A stretch of DNA of 22,483 nucleotides, taken from Saccoglossus kowalevskii (taxonomy: Eukaryota > Hemichordata > Enteropneusta > Harrimaniidae). The stretch lies in NCBI RefSeq assembly GCF_000003605.2, contig NW_003122837.1:1-22483 (forward strand), given 5' to 3'. Position 1 is the first letter of the stretch; the number at the start of each line of letters is the position of its first letter. Below the pieces are notes generated by a model. It was not told where the DNA came from. It saw nothing but the letters and a program-made list of their open reading frames with translations, and ran no database searches. The translations under genes were made by a program, and so were the position numbers. Positions 17,691-22,483 of this stretch are shown here, in pieces.

Positions 17691-20287
17691 CTGATGTTTA
17701 AACAGGGTGGGACATTTAAGTTAAATTAAGGATTAAACAGTAACCTCTAACGCATAAATTGTATTATACCTTTCAACAAATAAAGACAAAGACTAGTGTA
17801 ACCATAGAAACCATATTCAAAATGCTAGCATTGTAAGCAATTAATTAATTAATGTAATCTGATGTAAATTTATAATATGCAAATATTAATATGCATTTAA
17901 ATAAAATCGTATTTTATGAGCATTGCAACGCGTTATTCACTAATTTAGTTTTAGATTTCATGACTGATCTATAATTTAGTATCAGGGCTGATACTGAAAC
18001 AAGATATTTACACAGTATTTACCTTGGTGCCCTGTTAATAACTTCCAATCACCAACACGAACTGCTGCCTTTATTCCCACATCGAAATACTCGTTTTCCG
18101 TCCAACGATCTTTTGTTTTTGCCTTGTTCATCAATGATTCTGGAACCAAGTTTATGAGTACATCGTCCCGCATAGATGGTTGGTTTTTGCTTTTACAAAT
18201 GTAAATAAAATATTAGGCGTTATACATTATACACATCAGTAGTACAGTGCTCTTATAATGTTTTTGCTGTGGAAATTCAGCATTCGAGAAAAGTATTTTC
18301 ACAAGTAGCTATTTCTCAAACAATCTAGGTCAGGGGGACATTGAACAAAACGTTTAAATTACCTTATAGTATTCCATTGGTCCACACCGTACAAATCCAT
18401 TGATTTAATTTCATTACTATCACCACCAGCCAAACTTACAAATGTAGGAAGCCAGTCGGTAACGTGAATAAGTTGATGATTTGATGACCCTCTGACACGA
18501 TTGTCCAGTAGTGGACTCGTAACAAACCCCACACCTCTTACACCTCCTTCCCACAGTGTTGCTTTGGCGCCTTTGAGAGGCCAGTTGTTACCACTTGCAT
18601 GGGGACCGCCATTGTCTAAATCAATTACAGAGTTGGCTTAAGTAGCAGTCCTATATTAGTATGTGGCGAAATATACTTCCTTAAATACTTAACTTAGCAA
18701 GTTAACAATATAAATAGAGATAATCGGTAAAACAAAAACTTGCTGGCAGTGAAATTAGAAGCAAAAATTATCCACACGAAGAATTTCATTCGACCTTTAC
18801 GTGTGTCTTTGTAACACAGATATTCAGTAAATTAATCTTCACATACTGTTATTTATCTTAGCATAAAATGTGTTGCTTTATAAGAAAATATTAGTGTTTG
18901 GGGACTTGTTTTGGGATATGTTGCTATCAATTGAATACACTTCTAAGTAAATATTTTTTGTTTTCAGAATTAACCTTAATAATATATGTTGTGCTTTCTA
19001 TATGTGGTAAATTATTGTCATTCACGAGTACTCACCTGTTGATACGACCAAAACAGTATTGTTCCATAGACCAGATTGTTTTAATTGTTCAACTACGCTG
19101 CCTATAGCATCGTCCATACATGTAACCATGGCAGCATACACACGTCTATCTGGATCTGTTATATGGGAATACATGTCTATGTAACTGTCGGGTGCCTGTA
19201 GAGGCACATGGGCAGCTTGAAATGCCAAGTACATAAACATTGGCTGAAATATACAAGAGGGTAAAACAGGTTATGTAATTCATAGATCATGGCGTTTGAA
19301 GTATGACTGAGACGTCGTAATATAATATTTAATAATGTGTGTCATATTTTGTAATGACATACTTCACTGGAAATTGTCATTGAAACAATAAATAATACCA
19401 GAGGTACATTACTTGGGGTTTGCAACGCGCATATAACTGTATGGTGACATCATGCCAAGATCCCATTCAAGTCTCATCTCGTAGCTAACGAGACTGAGGC
19501 TATGACCTTTTGACATGACATAGGCGGTTTGTAATAAAACAATAAAATATATATTACTACATTCATAGTGAAAAAATGTAATACATCGAAAATGTACAGA
19601 AAATATAGTTATCGTAATCCGTAGTATCGTGAGCAGCTATTTGATCCACCTGGACATCCCAGTATCCTAGTTACCTCGGGCATGCGCATTCAAATTTTAC
19701 TGAGTTGGAACGCTTATGCGAGAGCGAGATTGAAACGGGATCTTGGTACCATGTCACCGTAGTGTACCTCTGATAATACGTAATGACAACCAGCGGTCAT
19801 ATTATAGTGAATCATGAACAACATTATAATGCTCATTTTATGTTTGAATGAAAGACACACCAAATACAACGTTTAACTGATATGGGATCTGTTATTCTTG
19901 AATATGGTTGCAGACAGATTTACAGCATATCATGTCAAAATATATAGTGACATTGTTAGAACTCGACGAGACTAGATGATGATCATTTGTACCCGAACTA
20001 ATCGCAAAATTCCAAAAATGATCAGTTCGTATATTTTCTTGCATGGAACGCGGGGATGCCATATATTACTCAAAATAATATTGCTATTGAGTCAAGAGTG
20101 TCGATGATATAATATGACCTTACCTTGTCGGCATTGTGATTTGCTATGATTGTTCTTGCCTCCTTAGAATATAAATCGGTAGAATATTCCCCAACATATT
20201 CGTGTGCAATACTTTTATCATCTCTGTATAATTGCCACCACTCGTTATTCTCGTAAGTATAGTGGTCAGTTTCCCCTCCAATTATAC
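17386..20287 (-). CDS. ARSB: Arylsulfatase B-like gene, 5'-partial, copy 3
   Basis: Exons at 20124-20287, 19036-19243, 18363-18615, 18023-18189 and 17386-17690. All splice sites and the stop are kept. Two exonic changes separate it from copies 1 and 2: Tyr to Asn in exon C (LLDNRV) and a silent TTT to TTC Phe codon in exon E. Its introns are the most diverged of the three, with substitutions and small insertions around 18661-18985. As in the other copies, no exons for the CxPSR or GKWHxG parts are visible between this copy and the window end. Confidence 0.85.
18023..18189 (-). CDS. ARSB: ARSB-like copy 3, exon D
   Basis: 167 bp, identical in peptide to copies 1 and 2, with the same acceptor GTAAAAG and donor GTAAAT. 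Confidence 0.88.
18363..18615 (-). CDS. ARSB: ARSB-like copy 3, exon C (Tyr to Asn)
   Basis: 253 bp with DNGG, the catalytic Lys region and LWEGGVR intact. It has a single amino-acid change relative to copies 1 and 2: TAT to AAT in the LLDYRV loop (plus-strand change near 18502). That loop is variable in the family, so the change is probably mild. Confidence 0.92.
19036..19243 (-). CDS. ARSB: ARSB-like copy 3, exon B
   Basis: 208 bp, coding sequence unchanged. One base changed just inside the downstream intron (CGAGTACTCAC on the plus strand), leaving the donor GTGAGT intact. Confidence 0.92.
19399..19772. mobile_element. MITE-like element, copy 3
   Basis: Same insertion, with intact CAGAGGTACA and TGTACCTCTG ends and ATAATAC flanks (19392-19398 and 19773-19779). 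Confidence 0.8.
20124..20287 (-). CDS. ARSB: ARSB-like copy 3, exon A
   Basis: 164 bp with the same peptide and splice sites as copies 1 and 2. The in-frame upstream ATG lies at 20349-20351. Confidence 0.8.
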
Positions 20288-20691
20288 CTTTGTATAATGT
20301 ACGAGATCTTATTGGTAAATACGACTTCAAAGGCGTTTTATGTGTATACATTTCATATCGCGATATTGACGGATTGCAAATAAGTGTGTTAATGTGTACT
20401 TTGAGATCCTACTTCAAATGATAATGGAGAGTTGTGATAGTTTCAGTTAGTGACTTCAATTACATGTGCATTTGTGCATCAATCGCTGTAGGGGTTGTGT
20501 ACGAAGTCAGACTACAGCGGAGGACAACATATAGTGAACGTGTCGACTGTAGGAACCCTTGTCATGCACGCATTCAAATAGCATTACGTGACTGTATTTT
20601 GTACTTAAAATGCTTCTCGCACACACGTGCCACTAGCCTTGGATCCAGCTATCCAGAGTGCCCCTCCCCATTGAACTCAAGAATAGCCTGG

Positions 20692-22483
20692 TGAATCGCT
20701 ACGTAAATACGTAGACGACACACAATTCTGCGTCATAACTGATTGGTCGTTTCCAGGATTTCAGTACATTACTATGGAAACTCACACACGCAGTCTGATC
20801 CGTGCGTAAGACCCGCCCACAGCCCCCATGGTCGATTCACTAGTCTACCAGTTGTAGATTATTCTTGGTCTTAGGACATCTAGCCGAGCGAGCTAATTTT
20901 GCTATTCTTCTTCACATAGGCCAGTACCTCTCTGCAAAGGGCAGACTGTTGTTGTCAATTACTTTTCTACACAGTCATTTTTTTCAGTTGTTTCGCCTGA
21001 AAACCCCCGACAAAAAGTAGGGGGAAAAGGTATGTGACAACCGAAATATTCCCGATTTCTGTAAATACGAATATTTTTTTTGCGCAGACTTCGTGCTATT
21101 TTATTAAACTCTGCAAACAAACTTCCACTTACATATATAGCTGGCCAAGGGGAAAGAAACATTGATGACTAATTTACTAATACCTCCGTTTATCTTCTTT
21201 TCTGGTAAATATGTTTATACTTTTTTCGAATTCGATTCTCTGCGCTTAACAACAGAACACCAAGAATTATTCAGTTTATAAAGTTATTTAAATCTAACGC
21301 AAATCTTGCATATATTAATCTAATTAAGCAAACATTTTATTAAGATTTAGGACGTAAAACGTTTTATTAAACTGATTAAAGTAACTGGATGACTTGAATG
21401 TATCTGTGCTAACCGACAAGGATTTGTAGTTCGAACATATTCGATATGCAAATGAGACGTTTGCAAATTTGTTTTGTGTAGTGACGTTAAGTAACGCACA
21501 TCGAACTGTTCAGGATACTATTTGACCGTTTTATGTTGGATGATAACCGTGGAAACGATTGTGATGTACGTGCGCTAAAGTTAGTATTTCGTCGTTTTTT
21601 GTGGGTGCTGGCAATAAGACCAAAGACGATAGGCACAGAGGGTAGGCAAAAGTACTTGGGTCAGCCACAGTTCCAGTTACTCAGACTGGTACTTGCAGCG
21701 TCAAAGCGTCTAGCTCATGAACAGAAGCTCACTTTTTTGGAAACGTTCGGGTGTGAGAGGCTTTCAACCTATTCTTCATAATAGAAGAGTTATTACACGT
21801 CTCCAACTGACAAATAGGAGTTCGGTATATAACACATGTGACCATTTTTTTTTTCAATGTGCCTACGATTTTTGACTCGTACCTTGACTTTGGTAGCTTG
21901 GTACCTCACACTCATTACTGTTTTTTTACATCTGCCGTATTAAAAGTAAAACACTACTTTCCCATATGGTTAACTATTGTTGAGGCAGTATTAGATTTGC
22001 TCTTTACTTGTCCCATGCAAGTTCCTTCATTGGAGCATTAAGCAGTCTTCTAAAATTGGCATTGAGTCATCTTACTTGAATACTTGTATGCTAGTTGTGA
22101 CCTAATTCATCACCATAAGTAACGTTGAATGATGGCTGTTATTTGAGGTAGTGTATTTGTAATTCATATCTTTTGGACATGCGGGGGAAACATTTACTTG
22201 CAAGCGGCGCACATGAAGGTGTCCTTTTCGAACTCGGACTTGTCGAAAGGCACATTTTCTAATCTCTGGCTCGGATTCGAATTTCAGGTCTTCAAGTCAT
22301 TCACCAACCCCAATTTAAAACCAAGATCACAATTAATATCATCATCATTATATCATTCATATCATTTATCTATGAAGTTAGACAATACACAATTGAAAGA
22401 AAATCTCACCAGTGCATCGCATGAACACTGAATGCTGACTGTAGATTGACAAAAGAATGAGTGTATAAATTGCTACTCTTTTA
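20692..22483. mobile_element. Inverted-repeat-bounded segment, unit 3 (right arm outside window)
   Basis: The left arm starts at 20692 and the segment is cut by the window end before its right arm. The interior has private changes, including the second octamer-like site and the one-base indels in the last ~130 bases. Confidence 0.5.

Larger units (their letters stand above)
15436..22483. repeat. Macro-tandem repeat, unit 3 (partial, 7048 bp in window)
   Basis: Third unit, cut by the window end about 670 bases before the unit would finish. In its first 2 kb it mostly agrees with unit 1 against unit 2. From about 18490 onward it carries many private changes of its own, such as the extra TAA near 18980 and the altered second octamer near 21461. 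The last ~130 bases have five one-base indels and no substitutions against the other units. Confidence 0.96.

Noticed and set aside
1-22483. CRISPR array, bacterial operons or prophage
   Set aside because: The only regular repetition is the 7.7-kb unit. The introns, poly(A) candidate and MITE mark the DNA as eukaryotic.

Overview
The window is eukaryotic, almost certainly from a metazoan. It is AT-rich, carries a split gene with GT-AG introns at the same places and phases as vertebrate arylsulfatase B (ARSB), and has no bacterial gene layout. The species cannot be named from the sequence; an invertebrate is plausible. The dominant structure is a head-to-tail macro-tandem repeat. A unit of about 7.72 kb occurs 2.9 times (1-7716, 7717-15435, 15436-22483, the last cut by the window end). 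By eye the copies are about 99% identical.

Each unit has the same layout. (1) About 1.95 kb of AT-rich DNA with no recognisable gene, containing a perfect CRE palindrome and a possible poly(A) signal for the gene. (2) A minus-strand arylsulfatase B-like gene in five coding exons (copy 1: 4680-4843, 3592-3799, 2923-3175, 2583-2749, 1952-2256). It encodes the C-terminal two thirds of the enzyme (human residues about 167 to the end) and is open in all three copies. (3) Within its largest intron, a 374-bp MITE-like element (3955-4328) with CAGAGGTACA inverted ends and a 7-bp direct repeat ATAATAC on each side. (4) About 400 bp of upstream sequence. (5) A roughly 2.3-kb segment bounded by diverged inverted repeats of about 200 bp (5248-5448 and 7331-7545), which looks like an old non-autonomous DNA transposon.

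The main biological point is that the N-terminal part of the sulfatase was not found in any unit. This includes the CxPSR formylglycine site, the DD metal-binding pair and GKWHxG. Only the second half of the active site (His, Asp-Asn and Lys equivalents) is encoded. The array therefore appears to amplify a 5'-truncated sulfatase gene. Even so, the exons have changed much less between copies than the introns and spacers (about 2 exonic changes versus several dozen non-coding ones). The last ~130 bp of the window carry clustered one-base indels relative to the other copies, suggesting a contig end built from noisy reads.
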